DNA from: UBA4660 sp034408895
GTDB taxonomy: Bacteria; Bacteroidota; Bacteroidia; Flavobacteriales_D; Sanyastnellaceae
Assembly (NCBI GenBank): GCA_034408895.1
Contig: JAWXCI010000011.1
Span: 1-64,000 of the forward strand
Direction: 5' to 3'
Length of the DNA stretch: 64,000 bases
The notes under the pieces were generated by a model, which saw only the letters and a program-made list of their open reading frames with translations, had not been told where the DNA came from and searched no databases. Both the position numbers and the translations under genes were made by a program. This document shows, in pieces, positions 53,493-61,391 of this stretch. Position 1 is the first letter of the stretch. Each line of letters begins with the position of its first letter.

Positions 53493-54139
53493 CAGTCTTT
53501 CCTCCCATAAGCGAGATCGCCCGCATCGCCAAGGCCAGGAACGATGTAGGCCTGCGCAGTAAGCTCATTGTCAATGACGGCTGACCAATATGTAGTGTTA
53601 TCAGGTAGTTTGCTGCGCAAATGGTTGAAGCCTGAATCAGCGGCAATCACAGATGCAATATGAACACTGGATGGATTTCCTTTTCGCATAAGTGCTTTGT
53701 ACACCGTCTCAATACTCATTCCTGTCGCCACCATAGGATCGGTGATAATGAGTGTTTTTCCTTCCAGCGCTGGCGAGTTGACATACTCCACATCAATTTC
53801 GAAATCGCCTCCTTTATGGTATCTCCGGTAAGCGGAAACAAAAGCATTTTCAGCGCGGTCAAAAAAATTGAGGAAGCCTTGGTGAAATGGAATTCCTGCT
53901 CTCAGTATCGTGCACAGCACCGGTTGTTCAGTAAGAGTATTTACTTCTGCAACCCCAAGTTGAGTAGTAACATCAGAAGTGGAAAAGGCAAGTGTCTTTG
54001 AAATTTCGTAAGCCATTATTTCACCCACGCGTTCGAGGTTTTTACGGAAACGCATCCGGTCTTTCTGGATTTGTTCATCGCGCAGTTCAGCTACAAAATT
54101 GCTGAGAATAGAATGATGACGCGTGAGTTCGTGAACCAT
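53492..54139 (-). CDS. upp: Uracil phosphoribosyltransferase
   Basis: 215 residues from the ATG at 54137-54139, the family-typical start (MVHELTRHHSIL); the 12 extra upstream codons begin at GTG and are not conserved. PRPP-binding IITDPMVATGMSIE around residues 126-139 and the C-terminal uracil-binding PGLGDAGDLAYG are complete. It converts uracil and PRPP to UMP in pyrimidine salvage. It leads an operon with the small membrane protein and the HAD phosphatase. Confidence 0.93.
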   Translation of the reverse strand: MVHELTRHHSILSNFVAELRDEQIQKDRMRFRKNLERVGEIMAYEISKTLAFSTSDVTTQLGVAEVNTLTEQPVLCTILRAGIPFHQGFLNFFDRAENAFVSAYRRYHKGGDFEIDVEYVNSPALEGKTLIITDPMVATGMSIETVYKALMRKGNPSSVHIASVIAADSGFNHLRSKLPDNTTYWSAVIDNELTAQAYIVPGLGDAGDLAYGRKD

Positions 54140-54261
54140 AGTGTGCAAGTGGATTGGGCGAGGCGCAAGGTACACGAATCAAATAAGCACCACCGCGAGC
54201 TTTCAAAATTTTAACGGTGAAATAATCCACCGGAAGTGATTTTATTTACTTCAAAAATTGT

Positions 54262-55410
54262 TTACCGGATGTGTTGCTCAATTGTTGCACAGATAAACTC
54301 AGAGGCTTTTCCATTTCCAAAAATTTCGGGCCAGGTTAGATTTTGTGATGTACTAAAATGAATGAAAGCGTCCAGGATTTTTTGCGGACTTGCATCAGCC
54401 AGTACTGCATTTCCATTTTCTACCAGTTCAACCCACTCCGTTTCTTTTCGCAGGATAATGCATGGCTTGCGGAAGAAGTATGCTTCCTTTTGTACACCAC
54501 CCGAATCGGTAATCACAAATTGCGAATTTTTTTCAAGGCAAATCATGTCAAGGAATGAAACAGGAGGAATGATGCTAATGTGGGAATGATTTGAATAGGA
54601 ATTTTTTATGCCTGAATCAAGATTTAGCTCCATCATTTTTCGGGTTCGTGGATGAAGTGGAAGCACCAAGTGAAGATTATTGTCTTCAACCAAAGAGAGC
54701 AATGCCGAAAAAATTGCATTCATCCGGGATGCAATGTCTGTGTTGTGGTCGCGATGGATAGTGGCCAGTATAAACTGACCCGCCTGTAATTCTGTCCTCT
54801 TCAGCACATCCGATCTTTCCTCAGCCAATGCTGCGAAGTGCACCGAATTATCAAACATCACATCACCGCAATGAAATACTCCGGGAGCATCTGCGCTATA
54901 TGGTTTATCGTTATGAAGTGAAAAACCCTCGCGCTCCAGGTTGGCCATTCCTTTTACAGTTGGCGAAAAGAGGAGTGTCGAGCAATGGTCGCAAAGAATC
55001 CGGTTGATTTCTTCCGGCATCTTTTTGTTGAAAGAACGAAGCCCTGCTTCCACATGCACAAGCGGAATATGCAATTTTGTGGCAACAATTGCGGCTGCAA
55101 GAGTTGAGTTGGTGTCCCCATAAACCAGCACACAGTTTGGCCGGGTCTCAAGAAATATTTTTTCCAGGCCAAGCATCATGTCAGCGGTTTGCGCACCATG
55201 TTTTCCTGAACCTGAGTGTAGGTTGAAATCGGGCTGTGGAATGCCAAGTTCGCGAAAAAAAACTTCGGACATGTTTTCATCATAGTGTTGCCCGGTGTGA
55301 ACAATTATTTCGCGAAGGACATCTTTAAACGTTCCTGCAATGGCTCTTGAAATGGCCGCGGCTTTGATAATTTGCGGACGCGCACCTACAATGGTGAGTA
55401 TGGTTTTCAT
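54262..55410 (-). CDS. wecB: UDP-N-acetylglucosamine 2-epimerase (non-hydrolysing)
   Basis: 382 residues. TIVGARPQIIKAAAISRAI at the start, GDTNSTLAAAIVA, HVEAGLRSFNKKMPEE, TDSGGVQKEAYFFRKP: all the usual motifs. It converts UDP-GlcNAc to UDP-ManNAc, a precursor for surface polysaccharides. It overlaps radC by 4 bp (ATGA). A sugar-nucleotide dehydratase of the CapD type is encoded 27 kb away, but no other glycan genes are near. Confidence 0.93.
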   Translation of the reverse strand: MKTILTIVGARPQIIKAAAISRAIAGTFKDVLREIIVHTGQHYDENMSEVFFRELGIPQPDFNLHSGSGKHGAQTADMMLGLEKIFLETRPNCVLVYGDTNSTLAAAIVATKLHIPLVHVEAGLRSFNKKMPEEINRILCDHCSTLLFSPTVKGMANLEREGFSLHNDKPYSADAPGVFHCGDVMFDNSVHFAALAEERSDVLKRTELQAGQFILATIHRDHNTDIASRMNAIFSALLSLVEDNNLHLVLPLHPRTRKMMELNLDSGIKNSYSNHSHISIIPPVSFLDMICLEKNSQFVITDSGGVQKEAYFFRKPCIILRKETEWVELVENGNAVLADASPQKILDAFIHFSTSQNLTWPEIFGNGKASEFICATIEQHIR

Positions 55411-56117
55411 TCGGAGTGAAGTACGCCTTCATCAGCAAAACTGAAATAGGCTGAGTTGGTAACAATGATGTGATCAGTAAGCGGGCAATCCATCACTTTA
55501 CCTGCCTGAACCAAACGGCTGGTAAGTTGTTTATCCTGGGAACTCGGTTGAAGATTTCCGGAAGGATGATTGTGTCCCACCACCACACTGCATGCTTTCG
55601 ATTCCAGTGCTCCCTGGAAAATCTTTTTAGGATCAACAATGGTGGCGCTTGTTCCGCCTTCACCTACTTTTTTCATAGAAAGAATTTTGTTGGCGCGGTT
55701 GAGATAAATGGCCCAGAATTCTTCGTGCGCGATGTCTCCCATCACTTGCAGGAATCGTTCGTATGCATCGCGTGAGGAAACAATTTTGTCTTTTGCCGGA
55801 GACTCCTGAACCCTGCGTCTGCGGGCAAACTCGAGGGCTGCCAACACCGTCACTGATTTTGCTTCACCCATCCCATGGAACTTCATCAGGTCGGCAAGGC
55901 TCAGTTTACCCAATTCATCCAGGCTGCCGTTTACCGACAGAAGAATGCGCCTGGAAAGTTCCACCGCTGATTCTTTGCTGGAACCTGAACCAATGAGAAT
56001 GGCCAGAAGTTCCGCATCGCTAAGGGCTAGCTGGCCTTTGCTCATAAGCTTTTCCCTTGGACGGTCATCGGGCGACCAGGTTTTGATGCCTTGAAAATTG
56101 GAAGTGGTGTCAGCCAT
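55407..56117 (-). CDS. radC: RadC/JAB-domain protein
   Basis: 236 residues. An N-terminal helix-hairpin-helix-like region (LMKFHGMGEAKSVTVLAALE) is followed by a JAB/MPN domain with the metal-binding signature GHNHPSGNLQPSSQD (about residues 183-197). RadC was named for DNA repair, a role now doubted. It overlaps wecB and is separated from rpsT by an intrinsic terminator. Confidence 0.92.
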   Translation of the reverse strand: MADTTSNFQGIKTWSPDDRPREKLMSKGQLALSDAELLAILIGSGSSKESAVELSRRILLSVNGSLDELGKLSLADLMKFHGMGEAKSVTVLAALEFARRRRVQESPAKDKIVSSRDAYERFLQVMGDIAHEEFWAIYLNRANKILSMKKVGEGGTSATIVDPKKIFQGALESKACSVVVGHNHPSGNLQPSSQDKQLTSRLVQAGKVMDCPLTDHIIVTNSAYFSFADEGVLHSE

Positions 56118-56133
56118 TGGCCGAAAATAAAAG

Positions 56134-56156
56134 AGGCCTTCAAAAAATGAAGGCCT
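56134..56156 (-). terminator. Intrinsic terminator after rpsT
   Basis: Perfect inverted repeat AGGCCTTCA (56134-56142) and TGAAGGCCT (56148-56156) with a 5-base loop. On the minus strand it is followed by CTTTTATTTTC. It lies between rpsT and the radC start. Confidence 0.8.
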
Positions 56157-56178
56157 TCGGTATAAAATCAGGATGTAA

Positions 56179-56433
56179 TTATTTCAATGAATTGATATGA
56201 ACCTGCAGGCTGCTTTTGAGGTTGGCTGCCTTGTTCTTGTGGATCACGTTGCGCTTGGCCAACTTGTCGAGCATCGAAACCACCTTCGGCAACATAGCCT
56301 CCGCTTCGGGCTTCGAACTTATTGAACGCATTTTGCGGATAGCGTTGCGGGTGGTTTTGTGATAGTAACGATTGCGCACCTGCTTGGCATTATTGGAGCG
56401 GATTCTCTTGATAGACGATTTATGGTTTGCCAT
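56179..56433 (-). CDS. rpsT: 30S ribosomal protein S20
   Basis: 84 residues, complete. MANHKSSIKRIRSNNAKQ is the standard S20 opening, and the KNKAANLKSSLQVHI C-terminus is also typical. S20 is an early 16S rRNA-binding protein. It has a candidate TATATTTG promoter 21 bases upstream of its ATG and a terminator directly behind, so it is probably monocistronic. Confidence 0.97.
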   Translation of the reverse strand: MANHKSSIKRIRSNNAKQVRNRYYHKTTRNAIRKMRSISSKPEAEAMLPKVVSMLDKLAKRNVIHKNKAANLKSSLQVHINSLK

Positions 56434-56453
56434 GTGTTTTTTTTAATGGGCGG

Positions 56454-56461
56454 CAAATATA
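56454..56461 (-). promoter_or_regulatory. Candidate -7 element of rpsT
   Basis: The minus strand reads TATATTTG, an exact TAnnTTTG match, 20 bases upstream of the rpsT ATG. The leader would be only about 14 bases long. No clear -33 element. Confidence 0.55.
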
Positions 56462-56578
56462 TAAGGAGTTCAGGGTCTTTTGCTGGCCCCTTACTGTAAA
56501 AAGTTATACCAGCAGCCGCAGAACCTTGCTTCTGTCGAATGCGTATGACTTGCCTCGTTTTCAACCAGACGATCGCCA

Positions 56579-58534
56579 ATGAGGTATAAAAAATCCAGCC
56601 TTTTCGCCATCAGCTTGTTTCAGTTGTTCTGCGTTGTTGCGCAAGATGTGGCAAAAGCCGATAGTTTGCGCCAACTCCTGCCTGGGGCAAAACACGATTC
56701 GGTAGTAGTGCGAATTCATTTTGACCTTGCAGACATTTTCATCTTTAGCCTGCCCGACTCAGCCGAAGTATTGGTGGACAAAGCCTTGCAACTGGCCATC
56801 GAAAACAAGAATTCATTGTACATCGGACAAGGGTATAATTACAAAGGCATATTAGCTACTAACAGGGCTCACTACCTCACTGCAATCGAGTATTACCAGG
56901 ATGCTCTGAGATGGTATCGGTCCATAAATGACAAGGCGGGCTGCGGTCTTTGTGCCAACAATATCGGGGTGGTTTATGGCTATATGCAGGATCATGAAAA
57001 TGCCGTCCGCAACTATCTGGAAGCATACGACCTCTCGCTCGAGCTTGGCAAAATCGAGAATGCTGGCCTGAGTATGTTCAACATTTGTTCGGAGTACCTT
57101 GAACTGAAACAATTTGACCAGGCAGAGAAATACCTCCATGTGCTGGAAGGATTAAGAGCAGGGAACAGCAGTGTGATTTCAAGCGCAGCTATACTGGCCC
57201 AACTCTTTCTGGAAAAGGAGGTAACCGATTCAGCGGAACACTATCTTGATATTGCCATTGCAGAATTCAAGGCCCAGCCAGATGATTATATGGTAACAGC
57301 CTTGAATGTGCAGCTTGCCGAAGTTCGCATAAAGCAAAAAAGATATGGCGAAGCCGAATTCATTATTCAAAAGGCGATGATCTTCGCCCAGGCCAACGAA
57401 TTCAATGAAATTATAGTGGACCTCCTTGAACAAAAGGCAATTCTATTTGAAAAACAAGGGAAGCTGGACAAAGCTCTGGAAGTACAGAAACTTTATCTGA
57501 CCACCAAAGACAGTTTGGATATGCTCGGTGATTTCAATCGCGTTTCGGAATTGAACATGAAATACGAAACAGAAAAGAGAGAACTAGAAATTTCCAGAAA
57601 GAACCAGCAACTTCAACAGAAATCATCTTTCCTGCTGCTCACTCTCATCAGCTTGAGCGGGCTTGTCATCATTGGACTACTGGGGCTGTACAACCTGATA
57701 AAAAAGAGAAAGCTGAACCACATACTGCGAAGGCAGAATTCTGAAATCAGGAAACAGCGACAAAAGATTATTTCGAGCATCAACTATGCAAAACGCATCC
57801 AGAATTCCATACTGATGCCAGAGGAAGAATTGAAAACTTTCTTTGATGATGGATTTATCTATTTCAGGCCGAAGGATATTGTTTCGGGAGATTTTTACTG
57901 GTTTCACCGGGCTGGCGAAAAAATCCTAATTGCTTCTATTGACTGCACCGGGCATGGAGTGCCGGGAGCTTTTATGTCCTTGATTGCAAACAACAAATTG
58001 CGCAAGGTTGTGGATGAAATAGGGATTGAAGACCCTGCAGCCATTCTTTCAAAAGTGAATGCTGAGATTATTGAGTCGCTGCATCAGGACCTTGACTATG
58101 CAACAACGCATGATGGAATGGAAATGAGCCTATGCGTGGTAGATCGCCACTTAAGAAAAGTATCGTTTGCCGGTGCCCATAATGGTGCACTTCTGTTGGA
58201 GCACGATGGGTTCACCGAAATGAAAGCAGACAATCAGAGCATCGGTGGTTCATTGAGCTTAAAACCAATCAAAGCTGGCAGCAGCCTGTTTCGCACGGTT
58301 GATTATTCGTACCATGAAGGCGCACTGCTCTACATGTTTACTGATGGTTTTATGGACCAATTTGGTGGAGATCAAAAAAAGAAACTAAACAAGTCGAAAT
58401 TCAAGGAAGTACTCGAACACCTGAACACAGAAGGCCTTACTAAAGCCAAGGAAATGTGCGATCGCTTTCTTCAGGACTGGCGGGCTGGCCAACCTCAACT
58501 TGATGACATTCTGCTTATCGGGGTGAGATTGTAA
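56579..58534 (+). CDS. TPR-sensor SpoIIE-type protein phosphatase (SiaA-like partner)
   Basis: 651 residues. A signal peptide or N-terminal anchor (LFAISLFQLFCVVAQ), about six TPR repeats (residues 60-330, for example YLTAIEYYQDALRWY), a membrane helix (FLLLTLISLSGLVIIGLLGL), a coiled coil, and a PP2C/SpoIIE domain with DIVSGDFYW, ASIDCTGHGVPGAFMSL and LYMFTDGFMDQFGG. It should remove phosphate from a small phosphoprotein under control of the periplasmic sensor. The SiaC and SiaB homologues lie directly downstream in convergent orientation, the probable partners. Confidence 0.9.
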   Translation: MRYKKSSLFAISLFQLFCVVAQDVAKADSLRQLLPGAKHDSVVVRIHFDLADIFIFSLPDSAEVLVDKALQLAIENKNSLYIGQGYNYKGILATNRAHYLTAIEYYQDALRWYRSINDKAGCGLCANNIGVVYGYMQDHENAVRNYLEAYDLSLELGKIENAGLSMFNICSEYLELKQFDQAEKYLHVLEGLRAGNSSVISSAAILAQLFLEKEVTDSAEHYLDIAIAEFKAQPDDYMVTALNVQLAEVRIKQKRYGEAEFIIQKAMIFAQANEFNEIIVDLLEQKAILFEKQGKLDKALEVQKLYLTTKDSLDMLGDFNRVSELNMKYETEKRELEISRKNQQLQQKSSFLLLTLISLSGLVIIGLLGLYNLIKKRKLNHILRRQNSEIRKQRQKIISSINYAKRIQNSILMPEEELKTFFDDGFIYFRPKDIVSGDFYWFHRAGEKILIASIDCTGHGVPGAFMSLIANNKLRKVVDEIGIEDPAAILSKVNAEIIESLHQDLDYATTHDGMEMSLCVVDRHLRKVSFAGAHNGALLLEHDGFTEMKADNQSIGGSLSLKPIKAGSSLFRTVDYSYHEGALLYMFTDGFMDQFGGDQKKKLNKSKFKEVLEHLNTEGLTKAKEMCDRFLQDWRAGQPQLDDILLIGVRL

Positions 58535-58554
58535 AGTAGTTTTCTTAAAAACGA

Positions 58555-58944
58555 TCACAGCTTTTCTGAACGAACAATTTCAAGTGGAAGACTGATGAGT
58601 TCTTTTAGCTCCTCGCCTTTTTCGATCATCAATTCGTCATCATGTTCCACTTTCCAGTAGATACAGCATTCATGGTGCGACTTAAATCGCTCTTGCAATA
58701 CCCCCAACAATTCCAGCAAGTACCTTCCTGATGACGAATTGTAGTATTCGAGTTCAACAAATACCTGGAATTGCCGCGCCATGTGCTGGCTATAGAATTT
58801 AATGTGCTCGATCACCGGGCCGTAAAATCTAAAAGCATTTTCAGGCAAAGACCTGCCGCTTATGGTAAGCTCGCATTTCACCACATCGAAATGAATGCAA
58901 GGTGTTTCATCTGTAGCTTCTATATGAAGTGATTTCAATTCCAT
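58555..58944 (-). CDS. SiaC-like regulatory phosphoprotein (DUF1987)
   Basis: 129 residues. ATDETPCIHFDVVKCELTISGRSLPENAFRFYGPVI (by region: IHFDVVKCELTISGRSLPEN) and the YNSSSGRYLLELL motif with its phospho-acceptor Ser/Thr region match SiaC of Pseudomonas and DUF1987 proteins. SiaC, when dephosphorylated, binds and activates a diguanylate cyclase there. It follows the double SiaB gene by 4 bp, and the stop lies 20 bp from that of the convergent phosphatase gene. No GGDEF gene is seen in the window. Confidence 0.85.
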   Translation of the reverse strand: MELKSLHIEATDETPCIHFDVVKCELTISGRSLPENAFRFYGPVIEHIKFYSQHMARQFQVFVELEYYNSSSGRYLLELLGVLQERFKSHHECCIYWKVEHDDELMIEKGEELKELISLPLEIVRSEKL

Positions 58945-58948
58945 GGTG

Positions 58949-60073
58949 TCAGATGACTACGCTGATGGCGAAGAAAGGCGTGTCGTTTGTACGCGTAATG
59001 TGATAACTAATTTTGCTTTTTGTGGCCATAAAAATTTCAATCAGTCCAAGACCGGAATTCAGCTTATTTTCAAATTTCAGGCTTGCAGCCAGCACTTTGC
59101 GGTGTAATTCCATCAGTTCACGCAGGCTGAGTTGAGAAAGGTATTTGAGCTTGTCACTTAACACAGCAATTTTCTTTTCACTAGCCACATTGCCAGCTTC
59201 AATAATGAATTGTTTGTGTTTCTGTCCGATTATCATGTATCCCTCACTACCCTTTTCATGCAGTTTTGCGTGTTTACTAATGTTCTGTAGCAACTCGATG
59301 AGGGTGTGCGTCATTCGTTTCATAGCCTTTGATTTCGCAGCACTTTTAACAAAAAATCCTTTGGACATTTCCAGGAATTGGATAAGTATCTGCTGCGATA
59401 TTTCCCCTTTGTACTTCAAACTTGAATTTTCTGACTTCATGGTTTTGAAAAGTGCGTGACACTCTTCAATCCAACTGCGCTCCGCGGCTGTTGTACCTCC
59501 ACCATCTTCAATGGTTATCTGTAAATGCACCAGGTTATTGTTTTCATCAAAAGAAGTGAGTTCATGCAAAATTTTACGTCCTGATTTTCTTGCCATCTCC
59601 AGCAAGCCGAGGCCAGCTCCACCACGATTATTTATCACTGCATGTTCAAGCCTTGAGAGGTATTCACGCTTGAGCGAATCATTGTCCAGCGTATTAATCT
59701 TCTTTAAGAGGGACACCAATGCAGGTGAAGCATCTTTTGAAATAAGATTAGCCGTATTCAGGTAATAAATGCCCTCAACTTTTCTGAGGCAAAAGAAATT
59801 GTCGCTGTGATCCAAAGTATTCATTTGGTCATTTCCACCATGGCGAATTATGTTTTGGAAACATTCGACCAATAGAAGAGACAGTCGTTTTCCGATTTTC
59901 TTATCATCACCTTGTAATACCGAGTTCTGCCGACTTATTTCCAGGATGTGCGCTGTTAGCATGTCTTTAAAATCACCTTGATAGCACAATAGCAATTCAT
60001 CCCCGCTATGCAAGCGAAACATGTCGAGTAATGATTTCTGGGAAAGTTTCATGAAACCAGGGTTGGTAACCAT
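58949..60073 (-). CDS. Double-domain SiaB-like protein kinase (DUF6272 twice)
   Basis: 374 residues from ATG 60071-60073 (GTG two codons earlier, ATG seven codons later are alternatives). Two SiaB-like GHKL-type domains: the first about residues 20-200 with LLVECFQNIIRHG and NRGGAGLGLLEMARKSGRK, the second about 215-374 with LIELLQNISKHA and KLNSGLGLIEIFMATKS. SiaB of Pseudomonas has one such domain and phosphorylates SiaC. The second domain lacks the full GGAGLGL ATP lid, so it may be a regulatory copy. Fusion of two domains is unusual. Confidence 0.82.
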   Translation of the reverse strand: MVTNPGFMKLSQKSLLDMFRLHSGDELLLCYQGDFKDMLTAHILEISRQNSVLQGDDKKIGKRLSLLLVECFQNIIRHGGNDQMNTLDHSDNFFCLRKVEGIYYLNTANLISKDASPALVSLLKKINTLDNDSLKREYLSRLEHAVINNRGGAGLGLLEMARKSGRKILHELTSFDENNNLVHLQITIEDGGGTTAAERSWIEECHALFKTMKSENSSLKYKGEISQQILIQFLEMSKGFFVKSAAKSKAMKRMTHTLIELLQNISKHAKLHEKGSEGYMIIGQKHKQFIIEAGNVASEKKIAVLSDKLKYLSQLSLRELMELHRKVLAASLKFENKLNSGLGLIEIFMATKSKISYHITRTNDTPFFAISVVI

Positions 60074-60150
60074 TCTCACTTTCCTTCAATCGGAAAAATG
60101 GAATGCGGATGTGTTACGCAATGTCCATTCTCCGGGTTAGGTTTTGAGGC

Positions 60151-60183
60151 AAAAAAAAGCCCGGTGCGTTAATCACACCGGGC
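60151..60183 (-). terminator. Intrinsic terminator between the 124-residue gene and the SiaB gene
   Basis: GCCCGGTG (60159-60166) and CACCGGGC (60176-60183), with TTTTTTTT following on the minus strand. It ends transcription of the gene at 60207-60581. Confidence 0.9.
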
Positions 60184-60206
60184 ATTGAACTAACTACAAT
60201 TTTCTT

Positions 60207-60581
60207 TCATGCCACACTTGAAAGGTTGGTGACCAGGGCATGTGCCTCAGCGGCAATGTCCTTTACCCAACTCTCTTCCAGGTAGTGAATCACCTTTTCA
60301 GAAATCTTGTTCTTTGTATTGGATTCTCGCAACTGGAGCAGAATAAGATCCTGACCGTTGTCAATGGTGAACTTGATTTTGAGCGTGTGCTCAGCATCAT
60401 CTTTTATCACCACATCTTCTTCAAAAAGCTGGCTTGCCAATGCCTGTTTGAGGTCTTCAAGCGGGTGTTTCAGACCTTCTTCCACAATTTTAAGTTGTAC
60501 TGTAACCATGGGTTTTGGAGGTGTTAAAGGTTTATTAGATGGTTTGATTCGGGGATTCACCATGGGTGGTCTTGTCTGCAT
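60207..60581 (-). CDS. Unknown protein upstream of the SiaBC genes
   Basis: 124 residues from ATG 60579-60581. The first 25 are Pro/Lys-rich (NPRIKPSNKPLTPPKP) and disordered; an internal ATG at 60509 would remove them. The rest is a small alpha/beta domain (LKIKFTIDNGQDLILLQLR). No family recognised. It ends at a strong terminator, so it is not part of the siaBC transcript. Confidence 0.6.
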   Translation of the reverse strand: MQTRPPMVNPRIKPSNKPLTPPKPMVTVQLKIVEEGLKHPLEDLKQALASQLFEEDVVIKDDAEHTLKIKFTIDNGQDLILLQLRESNTKNKISEKVIHYLEESWVKDIAAEAHALVTNLSSVA

Positions 60582-60940
60582 TTCCCGAAGTGCCGTGCAA
60601 CTAAAACCTCCTTCTGATGAACGTGCGAAAGATAGTCGGATTTGAGCAGAACATTGTTTTTACGTAAAATTTTCGGTTGAAATAAAAAACCGATATGCTA
60701 ATTGCAAAGTTTTCTTATTTGACGGCTAAAGACTCTTGCCACCAAAGCGCTGGCACCTGTTAAGACCTTGATGATTTATTGACCCAAGATTTGCACATGA
60801 TACCAAACCAAATCATTTTCAAACTGCGTAATCTGTGTGAAATAATTAACCAAATGTTTGGCGAAAATTATGTCTGAATGGCCTGAATGCGGATGAATAA
60901 AATCGCTGTAATTGAATGGTGGGCAAGTCGTGAAAAGGCA
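60582..60940. other. 359-bp gene-free stretch
   Basis: AT-rich. No convincing reading frame, RNA gene or repeat seen on either strand. It probably holds the promoter of the gene at 60207-60581 and the trailing sequence of the GIY-YIG gene. Confidence 0.5.
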
Positions 60941-61204
60941 TCACACTTTGTAAGTGCGCAACAACCAGGCTCGCCCCAAAGTGCTCTTGAAGTATGTATC
61001 GCGCTTTTTTGCCGCGGGTCGCGACTCGCATTCTTCTGAGTGGATTAGTTTCCAGGGTTTGAATGCTGCTGTGGACAACATCCTGCCGGAGTTGTGCAGC
61101 TCCACGATTTCTTCAAGATCCTCGCAAATTCCAACGTGATTCCGCTGGTGGGTGGTGCTGTAAATCACATACACAATGTGTTTTTCAAATTCGCTTTTTT
61201 TCAT
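60941..61204 (-). CDS. GIY-YIG-like small nuclease relative
   Basis: 87 residues from ATG 61202-61204 (longer frames run through the tRNA). VYVIYS corresponds to the GIY strand, but the YIG element reads HVG (RNHVGICEDLEE), and the LHNSG, PWKLIHSEE and KKRDTYFKSTLGRAWL blocks follow as in stand-alone UvrC-type GIY-YIG proteins (YhbQ-like, abundant in Bacteroidota). The second tyrosine is lost, so activity may be weak or absent. It starts directly behind the tRNA-Arg terminator. Confidence 0.7.
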   Translation of the reverse strand: MKKSEFEKHIVYVIYSTTHQRNHVGICEDLEEIVELHNSGRMLSTAAFKPWKLIHSEECESRPAAKKRDTYFKSTLGRAWLLRTYKV

Positions 61205-61240
61205 TAAAAAAAATGGCTGCCTGTTAGGAGGACAGCCATT
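61205..61240 (-). terminator. Intrinsic terminator after tRNA-Arg
   Basis: AATGGCTG (61212-61219) and CAGCCATT (61233-61240), with TTTTTTTAAT on the minus strand. The GIY-YIG start codon lies just past it. Confidence 0.85.
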
Positions 61241-61245
61241 ACGTG

Positions 61246-61319
61246 TGACACCGTAGGGATTCGAACCCCAAACCTTGTGATCCGTAGTCACATGCTCTAT
61301 CCAGTTGAGCTACGATGCC
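61246..61319 (-). tRNA. tRNA-Arg (anticodon ACG)
   Basis: Minus strand from 61319: GGCATCGTAGCTCAACTGGA and so on, 74 nt. Acceptor GGCATCG/CGGTGTC with two G-T pairs, anticodon stem GTGAC with loop TACGGAT region giving ACG (read as ICG), T arm GGGGTTCGAATCCC. Discriminator A. CCA not encoded. Confidence 0.92.
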
Positions 61320-61337
61320 ATTTTTTTTGAGCGGGCG

Positions 61338-61345
61338 CAAATATA
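61338..61345 (-). promoter_or_regulatory. Candidate -7 element of tRNA-Arg
   Basis: TATATTTG on the minus strand fits TAnnTTTG, 18 bases before the tRNA 5' end. Confidence 0.6.
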
Positions 61346-61391
61346 GAAGCACCATTGCCAGAAAGAAGGTGGATAGAATCAGGCAACTTAA

